Source: Marsupella aquatica (Eukaryota > Marchantiophyta). Taken from it: a DNA stretch of 64,000 nt. The number at the start of each line of letters is the position of its first letter. Position 1 is the first letter of the stretch. The stretch spans positions 930,001 to 994,000 of the forward strand of contig OZ316898.1 in assembly GCA_973895155.1 (NCBI GenBank), read 5' to 3'. Shown piece after piece: positions 11,661 to 22,951 of the stretch. A program made the position numbers and the translations under genes. The notes below the pieces were generated by a model. That model was not told the origin of the DNA, made no database searches, and worked only from the letters and a program-made list of their open reading frames with translations.

Positions 11661-13920
11661 ATGGTGAATCTACTCTTTTAGTTCAGATCTTGTGCCCTTT
11701 GTGCTTTAGCACATAATTGACAGGCCATGGGCCAAACACATCATCCTTTGAATACAATTTATCATTGAAATCTTAGTCTCATCTGTCTAAATCATTAGAA
11801 CTGTAGAACTCTTTTTTGATAGATTGCAGAGTAATCTACATTGCAATTAGATCTTGATTTCTCTTATTTTGACTCTAGACAACCATTACTCATAAGACAA
11901 CATGCATACAGACAACAATTGGGTTCCATTTGTGAATCTGGGGTACAAGGGTGATTTTCTGTGGATAAAATATATCATTTTCTGTACTCAAACCCATCCC
12001 AGTTGAATTTCAAGGAAGCTGATGATTTTTCCCCAGCCCAAATCCAACAGTCCGTGTCAAAGCTGTTGGTATACTGTGGGGTTTTAGGGTTGAGGGTTTC
12101 ATATCCTGCACGTCCCCCCCAAAACAAAAACAAGGGTGATAGTTTTATTGTAAAAGTAGTCTAAACCATGCCACTGGAGTGTCAGATAGTAGAACCTGGT
12201 CTACACTGAAGGTTAGCAAGGGTGAATCATTAACCACCTTCATGTGTCTGCAAACCAGTAAAACCAATCTTCTAATCCCATGTTAGTATATAACCACTTG
12301 ATTAGGGCTACCTGATAATTAAAACTACTTTTGGGGCAGGTTAGTAACTTAGACTAGTTTGTGGACATGATAATAAAAAACTGTATAACTGGAACCCAAG
12401 TGTTGGGTCCAAATGCCTTCCACGTGATGTTCGTCACAAGCACAAAGGCTGCACATGGCGGCGATAAAGCGTACAAGTCATACAGAGAGGCGTTGTTTGA
12501 CACAGAAAGTTTTTCTCTGCACTAGCCAGACAAAAAGCTAGAACAACGCAGCAGTGGATCAACACCTAGCGAATGGCTGCGTTTGTGTCTCGTGCGCACC
12601 CTCCTCTTTCGGGCCTGCAAGCGGCCCGAAAAGCGGTACCTGTGTCTGGATTCAGATGCTCCGGATACGCAATCCGTTTCCAAAGGGCACAACGCCATGA
12701 TGGAAGCTCTGATCAGTCCTCATTTTCTCCAGGTTTTACTTGCCCGAGCGCCCGACCTTCACGGGGATAGAAAGAAGACAGAACGCTGGGCACGGAAGTC
12801 ATATCGTCAAAGATTGCTGCTATTTGGCAAGCTAGAAGGTCTGCCTATGTCCATCAGTGAGTGCTGAGTAGGCAGGCTGTGGAGAAGGACGGCCACGAGG
12901 GGATGGCACTCGCTCAATTTGCCAGGACTCGCTACTAGTTACTAGCGTAGAATGATGGTGTGAATGAGTAGTCTGGGAGAAATATTGTAAGTTACTCTCA
13001 GTACGACTGTATACTGACTTTGTACAGTAGATAGACTGATAATTATCGGTGATCGAGAAGGGTAGGTGTGGAACTGTGGATGTCCTTGGGTGGCATTGAA
13101 GAAGCGCTCCAGGGGGACATTCCATGTGACTTTCTCTCGGGGAATTTCTCCACTCATTCGTCGGGACTGTATTTATGATGACCCAGATCTGGCAGTCCAT
13201 GTCACCCACTACCGAATTCCGGCCTTCCCAAGTGCAGTAAGTTCCAGCTTTCCGACCTCCACGGTACTGAATTTTTGGAGGGAATGAATTCTAGGAGCTG
13301 TGGTAACAAGAACTCTCATAGCTTATGTCCATCGAACTTGCCACACGAACACGTATACTTTGTGGAAAGACAAGGAAACAAAACACACTTTGCGGGAACG
13401 TTCTGAAGTCTGAACGAAGGCTGCAATGCAGAGATTTGTCGACTCACCAGGATTCCCCTTCCGTGCTCTGGGATTGGAGCTAGAGGTGCTGCCAACTGCC
13501 AAGTTTAGTCGGATTATTAATTCCAGATATTTGCGACTCAGATTCGTGCTGGTTCCATCACTTTCATTTCGGGTCCTCCTGTCGCTTCAATCCACTTCCA
13601 CTCGTAACAATAAATAGAAATCTCACATCCACCAGTAATCGTACTATAGGTTCACTCCTAGCCACTGGTGTTTTGTTCTTTAAATTTAAATAATATATAA
13701 CACTGAACAAAGCGTTCTGTCCCTGAAAAGTCAGCTTTAGTTCAATAAGGAACTAATATAAATAAGTTCCACTACCAATCCTTTTGCGGTTCGACTCCTT
13801 TGTTATGCTCATGTTCCTATTCCAAAGAATGGAGATGCAACAAATCTCCTTTTTCTGCTGCACTACACCCCAAAACACTATAATCTGATTTTCCATTAGT
13901 TCAAGTAGAACCAACACCGA

Positions 13921-14062
13921 TAGATGCGCACACACAAAAGCATTTGTGCCCCCAAGGTTTACTCCCATAGATGAGCACACACAAAAGTATTTGTGCCCCC
14001 AAGGTTTTACTCCCATAGATGCGCACACACAAAAGCGTTTGTGCCCCCAAGGTTCTACTCCT
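13921..14062. repeat. Three tandem copies of a 47/48-bp unit
   Basis: Copies begin at 13921, 13968 and 14016 with TAGATGCGCACACACAAAAG or a close variant. They continue through TTTGTGCCCCCAAGGTT to ACTCC. Identity between copies is high, suggesting recent tandem duplication. No coding role was seen. Confidence 0.8.
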
Positions 14063-14744
14063 AATTTCTGACATCGAAAAACCTCTTTATCTAAGATGGG
14101 GTTGCCATGTGCTCCTACGAGCTATTCTAATTCCTGGAACCAATCGGCATGAAGCAGTCGACCTAGGGAGGCATTGGGCCCACCACTGCTCCAGGATTAA
14201 GGCCTGGAACTAACCTATGATAGAAAATTTGCAAAGACGCCCTTTGACTACAGAACCTATGCAGCTTATGCAGGGCGGTTAGAAGTTATCGAGGGGAAGC
14301 TGGAAGTCCCTTAGGCTCAGTACGCCCAGAATTTAAATAGACTTTCAGGGTAGATGTTGCAACTGCACGATGACCTCTAAGGTTCTGGAGCACTGGCCAG
14401 TCTTGAGGAGCATGCTACTCCCCTGCAGAGGTTCAATAGCTAATTTAGTTGCCTTATTATTTCTTCTTGGCTAGCCTTTGGTGCCGCCCTCAGTGGCTTG
14501 TCAGCACTTCGACCCTCTGTCCCACCCCGGGTGCTGTCCCTCGCATGAGCCACCGACTATCTATGTAGTCTTGTGGTGGAATTAAAAAGGGTCTTTAAAG
14601 GCATGATATATATTTTTCTACTTGTAACATTCTGCACTTTATTATTATGTGCAGAGTGACCGTTGGAGGGATTTTTCACCATAATTGTATGTCTCACATG
14701 AAAGGGTTTGTTCTCCTGTAATCCATGTCATATTATACATCACA

Positions 14745-14960
14745 CTACCAAAAAGCACCCAATTGGGTGACAGGACGCCAAAAGCAAGAAACCCCATAAA
14801 GGGGAGACCAAAAGAAAGATCCCCAAAACTAAAGAGCCAAAAGAAAGCCCGAGTCCCCAACCACAACACAACTGAAACCCCACAAAGTAGTTGACTAAAC
14901 TAAAACCATGTCATACTCGGTTGATTTTGTTGATCCAATGGCTGCACATCTGGGATCCCT
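14745..14960. repeat. Dispersed repeat copy, related to 19575-19930
   Basis: An A-rich, purine-rich tract with AAAAG and CCCC blocks (CACCCAATTGGGTGACAGGA, then AACCCCATAAAGGGGA, then GTCCCCAACCA) is followed by CCATGTCATACTCGGTTGATTTTG. The locus at 19575-19930 has the same order of blocks, including GGGTCCCCAACCA and CCATGTTAGACTCAATTATTTTG. This supports an unnamed dispersed element, possibly the tail of a retroelement. Confidence 0.4.
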
Positions 14961-15342
14961 CCCAACTTAACTGCGTACCAAGTGGGCATAATTAAAGGGA
15001 GAGAATGAACTTGTAAGGTAATATTGAGCACACTGTACGTTCATGCAAATTCTGACTACTGCGCCATTTAGAGTCGACAGGGGGAATAGGGGGAAAACAA
15101 TTGAATCGAAGAAAAAGTGGAATAAGGTACTTTGGAGAGGAGACTGCGCATGTGGGCCAGCAGCACAGATGCACTCCATGTGACAGGACTGGATTCCTGG
15201 GAGGCCTTGAATAGTCCTAATTAGTTCTCAGCATCGTTTTGGGTTATGTACAAGATTCGCACTAAATAATGCCAGTTCTCAATGTCATCAAATTGGACGA
15301 GATTGCAGGAGTTATGGCTTGTGCGACTACCGTGTGTCCTCG

Positions 15343-15402
15343 AACTTACTAGCGAGAAGACGAGAATCCAGTAACTTACTAGCGAGAAGACGAAAGTAAA
15401 TG
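15343..15402. repeat. 30-bp tandem duplication
   Basis: The string AACTTACTAGCGAGAAGACG occurs at 15343 and again at 15373. Non-coding. Confidence 0.7.
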
Positions 15403-18400
15403 GAAAGATAGGAGAGAAACGGAGAAAAAGACAGTGTTGTTGCATTGGTAGCAGCCATAAATATTGGGCTTAGGGAGGTCGCCTCCGCATATGATTATGC
15501 ACAAAGTCGGCTTTCGTCACGGCAAGATTCGCGAACTCGTTAAATCACGCACTTAACTTTCCGTGCATGTACAGCACTAATATAATAGTTATCGCTCGTT
15601 TTCACTTGGCTGGCTGCAAGCGAATAATAGATTCTGCTCTCTTCCAAACAGGACCACATTGATGGTGCATTTTCTTTAGAAATAATTTCCCTGAAGTTGG
15701 TGTTTGCCTTGAAGTGAGCATGGACATCATACAGAACTGGGCCGGCTCCAGAAAGCACCAACATTGGGAGAGCCGGAACCAGGAGGACAGCTCACCTAAC
15801 AAATTGAGGCCACCTGGAAAGCAAAAGGAAAAATCAATTACTATTCTTTGGAGGTTTTGAGAAGCACCATACATGACATTGTTTACCAGAAAATGATGCT
15901 CCCATGGACCCTAGAAAAAAATTATATAATTGGGATAGACTAATTGGAATATTCTTTATCATGTGATTACTATGTGGTTCATCTGAGTTGCAAAAATATA
16001 TGGGAGTATTTTGACAAACCTAGAGGTCTATCCTGGCTTCATTTTGTTATTTACCACAAAGTCCATGGTTTTCAATGAAGCACACATTTTTATATAACCA
16101 AAATGCAATGGGACACTATAATTATCTCCTACCCTCACTAGTGATTTCCTTGTGTTTCAGCACAAATTGTTGTCATTCTTCTGGACATGTTGAAAAGGTG
16201 TATCGTACTTAGGTTGGAAAGGTGGGGACTGGGTAAGGTCTTGAGATGAAGGTTAGTTCAAATAACGTTAAATTCTTTCCAGTGAAGCCATTAGAGCAAG
16301 CGTATACACCAGAGCGTATATTGCATTGATACCGCGTATGACTTTGTTAATGAGATAACTGCTCCACTGGTCTCGTGTGATTGATTACTGCAAAGTTGGA
16401 TTGACAACTCAAGAGCCCCAACTCTGACAAATTCGCATGCCCTTCCACGAGTTACTTGACAAAAGAATATTTCCGTTTAAGTAAGCAATCAACGAACGTG
16501 ATCTGTAACCAGTTTCTAGACATAAATTGGTGATGATAGGAGAGAAATCAGCAATTAATCACCTTAAATTTGAGGGTGGGGTTTCCTTTAAAAAAGCTAC
16601 AATTATTCACCTCGAAAGCATTGCCCGGACTTGAAACACTCCTTGAAAAATAGACAATTTATTCGAATGAAACACACGCTGTATTCATGTCAGTTCAATT
16701 CTTCAAGTTATAAAGAGTACAGTATCACAATAGTGCTGGTGCACAGCAGTAGTCACACTTTGTTGAAAGGAGCTATATGCTTGATTCAAGTTCAAGTTCA
16801 AGAAGGGCCCTTTTGACCTGACGGGCAACTTGATGCCTTGCCTGACACATAAAATAGTCAAATGATGACTCAAAAATGGCCCATTTGATGCATATTTTGA
16901 GTTGTTTCTCGACCATTCTCGAATTTCCCCAAATTCCATCCTGACCAGGTCCCGGGGTCCCCCAGACTCCCCCGGTCTAGCGAGCCGGTCCTCCGGTTTG
17001 GGGTTGAGGCTGGGTTGGGACCGGGGTAGGGGCTGGGCTGGGCTGGGTGGGGAGACTGGGCAACCCGGTGTTGGGATGACGGGATGACAGGATCGAGACC
17101 CCCAGTATGCCCATCATGGCCAAACTGGGATGGAAGGTCTAAGCTGTAGACAGTACAATAGGGCCAAAGAGGTTACCAGTGAGAGAAGAAGTAAACAGAC
17201 AACCAAAAGAGACAGGCAGTTTCACACAGTAAGCCTAGCGCATTGTAGCTAAGGTAAAAGGCTCCCCGCTTGTTGGCTTGTTGACCTTTGGTCCCCAGAG
17301 ACCCCCTTTGTGGGCCATGTTATATGCTGGCTTTTTGATGTAATTCAATAAGTGGTTTCAAGGCAAAATAAGAAGGCTCCCTGTGACTGAAGGAACCAAC
17401 CGAATTATAAACTCACTTCCCAGCAGAAGCGGCAGGCAATTTACAGTAGTTCGGTCGTACTACACACTGTTGAGACGTGGTGGAAATTTAATACGAATTC
17501 GGTAATAGAAACCCAGAGAAGATTCTCGTTTGTGGCGACTGCTGAGGCCAGATTGATACATTATTGACACTGGGAGGGTACGTTTCCGTATGCTGTCTTC
17601 ACTCCAGTAGTCCAGTGGAAAGCCAAACTATGGCGATGGCAATATGGCATGGTCAGAGCTGTACATTTATTCCCCTCATAAAGCTCCGACTGTTCGTCAT
17701 TGACAAGTCTACTGTTATAAACACAAAAGACGCCATAGTTCTGAGAGGACGATGCTCAGTACCCCGAAACGAATGGTGTCAACTCATCCGATCTACTGTA
17801 CAGGACTGAAAGTTCATCGGTGTGTTCAGAGGAAAGAGCCCATCGGTCAGGTAATCTGCCACAAACTTACAGGAAAATATCTTTTCCTGCAACAGCGTAC
17901 ATTCTTTGTCCTAAGAGCCCTGTATGTAACCCAGTAACCCACCCTGTTCCATGTGCTCATGTAGTCGCATCGCCATCGCTAACCAGGCCTGTGACCAAAC
18001 CGACTTGGTCAGAATAGGATGAATTTTGACAATACTGTGTAAAATAAGGTTCTCCAATACAGTTTCGATAATACTTTCTGGGGCCATTTTCCCCATCACT
18101 TCAACTGCCCAATGAGTTTCTCATGTTAGCACCTAACCTTGCAAAAGGGCTAGAGTAAGCATTGTTTTAGAGTTGATGCCTCAGCAGTCATTTTCATATT
18201 TTCGGAGTATAAATATCTGCTAACAACCTTTTTTGGGGAGAATATACTTAATAGTGGAGCGTATTTAACATCTGAATTATTATCCCATCGATTGATTGAT
18301 TTCAATGAGGAGATTGATTGGCCAAGTTTTTTGAAATTATTGATTGGCCAAACCAATAATTTCTTAAAACTTAATTGGCACAGTAGCTATTCGTTCATTA

Positions 18401-19098
18401 TAGCCATTCGTTCATTATAACTTTTTAAGGTTTACATTTTTAAATTAAAAAAATTCAAAACTTTTTTGAGTCATCTTGGAAGTGAATCATATGATTGCTG
18501 TACCTCTTGTCAGGGAGTGAACGGATGTGAGTGAATTTCTGATACGATGGACGGGGGACTTCATGACATTTAACTGGAGAGTACTACATTTCAATCTTGA
18601 TCCACCCTCTCTTTTTGTTTCACATTGCCTTAAATCAACATTTACTTGAAGTTCCCTAGCCTTCTTGTGGTTCTGAAAGTTGCCCATCTCGACCTCCAAT
18701 GCATCCTGCCCGTTTGTCCTTCTATATGTCTGTTGCTATACTACTGTAGTAGCTTGAAATGGCACACGCCCAATCCGTCCATGATTGGGAAAAACTTGCA
18801 GATTGGCTCAAGGTCCCATAGGACAGTAAACCCATTGTTCTGTTATATCATTGAATGTCATTTCTTGTGCATATATTGGTGAGCCCTTTCGCGATAGGTC
18901 ATGTGGCAGACCCATCACCTGGCCGTTGCCATACGCGCAACATATATGGTTGCTTTTTGACTTGCAATTATTGGGATGCATAGAGATGCTGGAGTGTAGA
19001 CCATATTACCACCAGCGTCTGGCCACCCCTCTGCCCACTCAGTACAAATAAACTGAGATGCCTTACCTTGCCATTATTTTAGGCAAAATCACTACTTT

Positions 19099-19131
19099 GT
19101 CACTACTTTGATTATTGATCAAAGTAGTGAC
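19099..19131. repeat. Perfect 14-bp hairpin
   Basis: GTCACTACTTTGAT at 19099-19112 is followed by a 5-nt loop and its exact complement at 19118-19131. Half-copies of the same ACTACTTTG/CTACTTTGATC sequence lie on both sides. It may be a small palindromic repeat. Confidence 0.6.
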
Positions 19132-19574
19132 AATCTACTTTGATCAACTTAGCTAGTTCTAAGCCAGGACTGACCTGATCGAGTTAGTTCCTGCTTGTAT
19201 CAAAGTCCAAATTGCCTCCCTCTACCCCTTGCTAACAGATGGTCCAGATTGTATCCTTTACCATCTATATACCTCCTCTAACGGACTCTATATGTTCCAT
19301 TGTGCCATCTGGTGTGCATAGGGTATTCCAGGAAATAAGGCAAATGAATGAGAAAATATTATTCTCTTTTGATTTAAAAGTTATGTATTACAAAATTTGA
19401 GGTTTCATAAACACTCCAAATTTTTTCAGCCAAGTCAATTGTTTTAATAATTATTAGTCTGATTGCGTAAACCCGGATGACACTACTGCTCTCACCTCAC
19501 TATGTGTACTTCCCATTTCTATATCTACTCCCGGTATCTATTCCTCTTACTCTACATACATAATACCCTCAACC

Positions 19575-19930
19575 ATATATATCACACTGCACAAAGGCAA
19601 AAAAAGCCGAACCGGGAGACATGATCCCAAAGGCAAAGCAACCCAATGAAGGGGAGGAAAAGAGGGGAAAGGGCCCCAAGAAAAACAAGCCAAGGGTCCC
19701 CAACCAAAAGCCAATGAAGGAACAAAAACAAAAAAACCTATAAAGGAGTTGTGAAGTTTAACACCCTACTAAGCGGAGAAATGAAAGGCCTGATAAAGCT
19801 CGTCCCCAAATGTCTGCCCTATGGAGAGGGGGAGTTTAATCAGCAAAATGTGACAAAGACAATGTATTACATCACTCCATACCATGTTAGACTCAATTAT
19901 TTTGTTTAAATCACTCAACGTTATCCACAA
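19575..19930. repeat. Dispersed repeat copy, related to 14745-14960
   Basis: This purine-rich tract has the same succession of blocks as the copy near 14.8 kb: AAAGGCAAA, CCCAATGAAGGGGA, GGGTCCCCAACCAAAAG, CCTATAAAGGAGTTG, and then CCATGTTAGACTC. The two copies are diverged and differ in length. Confidence 0.4.
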
Positions 19931-20449
19931 CTAACAATATGTAACTGCACATCAAAATATGACAATAGACAATCTACCCTGTCACTCTATATGTTGTGTC
20001 ACCTGCTTATCAAACGATTTACACGACAAATACGTATTTACTCCTACTAAAATCGTTTGTTATCGTATGACGGGAACGTGGAGGGACGCTATTAGGATTC
20101 TATTGCATGTAGGATGAGTATGTTTATTTCCGCTTCCGGAAATGTAATTTTTGATCAAGTCTACCGACTAGCTGCCCTACTTTTGATCAAGTCCCATGGA
20201 CTACGCCACACACACACTCCTACTGGTCGTCGGTGGAGTGTTGTCACCACCCCTCCCTACTCACATGGTTGACCAAACCGTGCAAGGATTCCTTAGACGT
20301 TTCTTGGGGAAAGAACACAATCGGGAACCAGAAAAGGTAACACCACACCAAAACTTGAGGAATCAAACCAAATCCATATCTTTTGGCAAAACGTCGTAAC
20401 ACATTGCAAGGACAACCCGGCCTCTTGCCGTCTGCCCAACTACTGCCTC

Positions 20450-21097
20450 ACAGGGGCAAGTGCTACACCTCTACCTCACTACTCTGGCTTGATTCCCTCT
20501 TCTGGCTATGAGCTAACTTCCCTAAGCAAACACTAGACTGAGTTCCCCCCGAACTACTTCGGGGCTCTCCCCCTAAATACCAAAAAAACCACACCAAAGC
20601 ACCCCTCATGGGGTCACAACGATGGCGGCTACCCTAGCGGCGCCGCTAAAACCCTGCACTAAGAAATCCCTAAACTAAAAAGGCATGCGGCACACACATG
20701 CTGCTAAAACCCTAAACCCTAAACAAGGGGTCGACGGTGCCTTCGACGGCGCCCCAACTGTACTCCGTGAACCCTGAAATTGCAAGGCACCCCACAATGG
20801 CTGAAACTAGGTGCCCTATCAACTGTACTTTTGAGCTCACCCTTGGATAGCCCTTCTCCTCCTGATCCCGAATCACTCAGCCGCACTCGCAACGGACATC
20901 GGACGCCTGAGTTATGGTCGTTTCCGTATCGCAAAAACACAATTTCGTCGGGCCATAACTTGCTCATCCTGGCTCCGTTTGAGGAGCGCTGCCTTTTGTT
21001 GGAATCAGCTCCGCGAGCTCTTTCCAACAAGCCCGTGAGTGACCCCTCAAAAAAAGTTGGAAATCCAGAGGCCGTACAACCACATCTGTACGACTAT
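20450..21097 (-). other. GC-rich repeat tract downstream of the coiled-coil ORF, with telomere-like units
   Basis: Read on the minus strand this follows the stop of the coiled-coil ORF. It contains a conserved-looking non-coding segment (20930-21050) and then two to three CCCTAAA-type units at about 20704-20723 on the plus strand, with a further degenerate ACCCT/CCCTAAA run near 20650-20675. The tract is clearly richer in G+C than the flanks and looks like part of the same repeat unit as the ORF. The plus-strand frame at 20780-21145 and minus-strand frame at 20719-21030 overlap each other and lack family features. Confidence 0.4.
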
Positions 21098-21535
21098 CTA
21101 CTCCTCCTCTTCTTCACTCTCGGTGCCCTGGCTTGTGCCCCGTGAGTGGGCCTCCTCTTCATCACTCACGGGAGTGAGTGCCACCTCACTTTTCTTCTTC
21201 TTTACCGGGGTACTCTTCGTGCTGCCGCTCCCTTGCTTCCTCAAAGTGGCCAAGGCCTGCCACGCCTTGATGTACCCCTCACCAATGGTGTCCTTCCATA
21301 GGGTAGCCTCTTCTCCGGACCGCAACTCCAACGGTAGAACTTGCCCTATGGCCATGGGAGTCCCGGGGGTGACAGACCTGGGTGGCATCCCCGTACTGAC
21401 CTGAGCCTCCCGTAACGATTTCCGTACCTCCCGGAGCTTCTTCTCCAAGCCCTTGCTCTTCTCCTGACTCTTCTTGGCTCCATCCAACAAGGGCCCATAC
21501 TTCCCACTAACCTCCTTCACCACCATCTCAATAGC
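21098..21535 (-). pseudogene. In-frame continuation of the coiled-coil ORF after an amber codon
   Basis: Directly after the TAG at 21536-21538 the same reading frame runs on for 145 codons to a stop at 21098-21100. It resumes with AIEMVVKEVSGKYGPLL. The segment has a Lys/Glu-rich helical stretch (KKSQEKSKGLEKKLREVRK), a Pro/Gly-rich linker, a KKKK patch and a terminal run of Asp/Glu/Ser (SDEEEAH ... SEEEEE). The helical pattern continues that of the upstream part, so both parts were probably one protein of about 617 residues. The amber codon is most simply an inactivating mutation, and stop-codon readthrough is the alternative. A separate start at the ATG at 21526 cannot be excluded. Confidence 0.5.
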
Positions 21536-22951
21536 CTAGGAGATCAAATCCGGGGAAAGTGTGGAGCTAGGTGTGCCGGGGCTCTTCCGTTTTCCCAGAC
21601 TCAAGGCCTCACTCCTCTTTGCTCGTGTCTCAAAGGCGGCCACCTGACTCCGTAGTGCTCCCACCTGGTTTCTCCACTCCACCACTTCTCCAGAATTCTG
21701 CTTCTCTTTGGCCAATGCTTGTCTCAACGCTCCCACCTCTTCTGCTTCCTTGGCCTTGGTGGACAAGGCTCCCTTCAAGTTGGAGATCCCTACATGAGCT
21801 GCTTGGAGAAGCTTAACCTTCTCATGAATGGTCCCCTCCTTGGCCTTGATCACCTCCTTCAGAGACAGGGTACTCTGCTCTAATGTCTCTACTCTGGCTG
21901 AGGCGTGCTTGAGAGAATCTCTTAATGCGTGGATTAGCTTGAGTGCCTCATGGACTCCCTCTCTGAAATCCCGTAGCTCTGCCAAGTAAACATCCGGAAT
22001 GTTGTAGACCAGGGGCTTTTTCAGATCTCCCACGAGTGATTCAAGCCACTCCAACGTGTAGTCCTCATCCTGGTTTTCTTCTCCTCTATCTTCATCCCCA
22101 CCGGCCGACGATGATTCCTCCGTGAGCTTCCCTATAATGGTAGTGGCAATACTCCGGATCTCCGTGGTGAGAGATGATCCCGTGTCTTCCTGTCCCGGGG
22201 AACCAATCAACCCTTCTGCCCTGGCCAATACAAATGACCCCATCAAATGTACAGCCCCACCTGGTTTCACACTCCCGGGATCAGTGGCCAACAACTTCTT
22301 CAACCCGTAGCACCACCATCCGTACACATGGGCTAGGTGGTTCTTGATGTCCATAGCTACCACAAAATGCTCTTCATTCACCACCCCGGATTGCACGTTG
22401 CCAAGGACCCGTTGATGAACCTTGGCCAGGAATCCCTTATATTCAACATCCTTGACAGCGGAAAGAGGGATGGCAGTGGTGGAGGTGGGATTAATCACCC
22501 AAGTGGCCACCATCTTCAACGTGAGTTCTCCCCTAATGTGCCGAGGTGTGAATGAGAATTTCTGATTCTCCAGAAACAGCAGCCTAGCCAACTCCACATG
22601 GGGCACTACACGTTTGAGACATTCAAAGTAGATTCCCTCCGTTCGTAACTCCATCCCGACCTCAATGTCCCAGCTCTTCCCCGGGGGGATGGTAATCTCC
22701 ACCTTCATGAATTCTGTAACCCCGGTGGTTTGGAAAATATTCCGACAATCCTCCATCGCCTTGGCGGAGGTCTTGGGATAAATTTGACGAAAAATCCTCC
22801 TACCCACCGGCGTGGAACCTGCTGCCAATCCCGTGCTCATCGTAGCTTCTCTCTCTTCTCTCTCCCTTGCAATCAAAGTCTCCACGTAATCACGGTAAGC
22901 AACCTTGTATCTCCGAATGCGTGCCACATTAAACTCCGGTTGATCTAGCAT
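21536..22951 (-). CDS. Unrecognised coiled-coil protein, repeat-associated (gag-like by shape only)
   Basis: An uninterrupted 471-codon frame starts at the ATG at 22951. This is the longest frame in the GC-rich island and its composition is protein-like. Residues 1-110 are basic and mixed, and include GRRIFRQIYPK. Residues about 110-260 look like a folded alpha/beta-to-helical domain. Residues 275-300 are acidic, and residues about 315-455 are strongly heptad-like coiled coil with many Leu, Ala, Glu and Lys. A basic patch (GKRKSPG) precedes the TAG at 21536-21538. The same frame stays open for 145 more codons beyond that stop. I see no zinc knuckle, protease, reverse transcriptase or integrase, so a retroelement gag is only a guess from the repeat setting. 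A repeat-captured host gene is also possible. Confidence 0.5.
   Translation of the reverse strand: MLDQPEFNVARIRRYKVAYRDYVETLIAREREEREATMSTGLAAGSTPVGRRIFRQIYPKTSAKAMEDCRNIFQTTGVTEFMKVEITIPPGKSWDIEVGMELRTEGIYFECLKRVVPHVELARLLFLENQKFSFTPRHIRGELTLKMVATWVINPTSTTAIPLSAVKDVEYKGFLAKVHQRVLGNVQSGVVNEEHFVVAMDIKNHLAHVYGWWCYGLKKLLATDPGSVKPGGAVHLMGSFVLARAEGLIGSPGQEDTGSSLTTEIRSIATTIIGKLTEESSSAGGDEDRGEENQDEDYTLEWLESLVGDLKKPLVYNIPDVYLAELRDFREGVHEALKLIHALRDSLKHASARVETLEQSTLSLKEVIKAKEGTIHEKVKLLQAAHVGISNLKGALSTKAKEAEEVGALRQALAKEKQNSGEVVEWRNQVGALRSQVAAFETRAKRSEALSLGKRKSPGTPSSTLSPDLIS

Larger units (their letters stand above)
3900..13900. other. Spacer without convincing genes
   Basis: Open frames of 60-134 codons occur on both strands, for example 6215-6619 on minus and 12832-13209 on minus. 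They overlap one another, lack recognisable domains and look like chance frames. Features seen are a 116-bp tandem duplication (5416-5630), a 9-bp minisatellite (8359-8414) and an AT-rich tract with a repeated AACACTAATT motif (11330-11660). Nothing else was supported. Confidence 0.45.
14063..20450. other. Spacer with dispersed repeats, no gene seen
   Basis: Only short overlapping frames on both strands. Identified pieces are a related repeat pair at 14745-14960 and 19575-19930, a 30-bp tandem duplication at 15343-15402, a GGCTGG-rich G-tract at 16980-17060, and a perfect hairpin at 19099-19131. The stretch 17100-19080 holds nothing I can name. Confidence 0.45.

Noticed and set aside
13755-13830. 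Possible tRNA gene (GGTTCGACTCC box-B match near 13788)
   Set aside because: No T-stem pairing around the match, no acceptor stem and only a poor box A upstream.
13921-14062. Possible CRISPR-like array (three repeats)
   Set aside because: The whole 47/48-bp unit is repeated with no unique spacers, and this is eukaryotic DNA; it is a simple tandem repeat.
20780-21404. Two 121-codon plus-strand frames
   Set aside because: They lie antisense to the coiled-coil frame and its downstream tract, and have no domain-like pattern.
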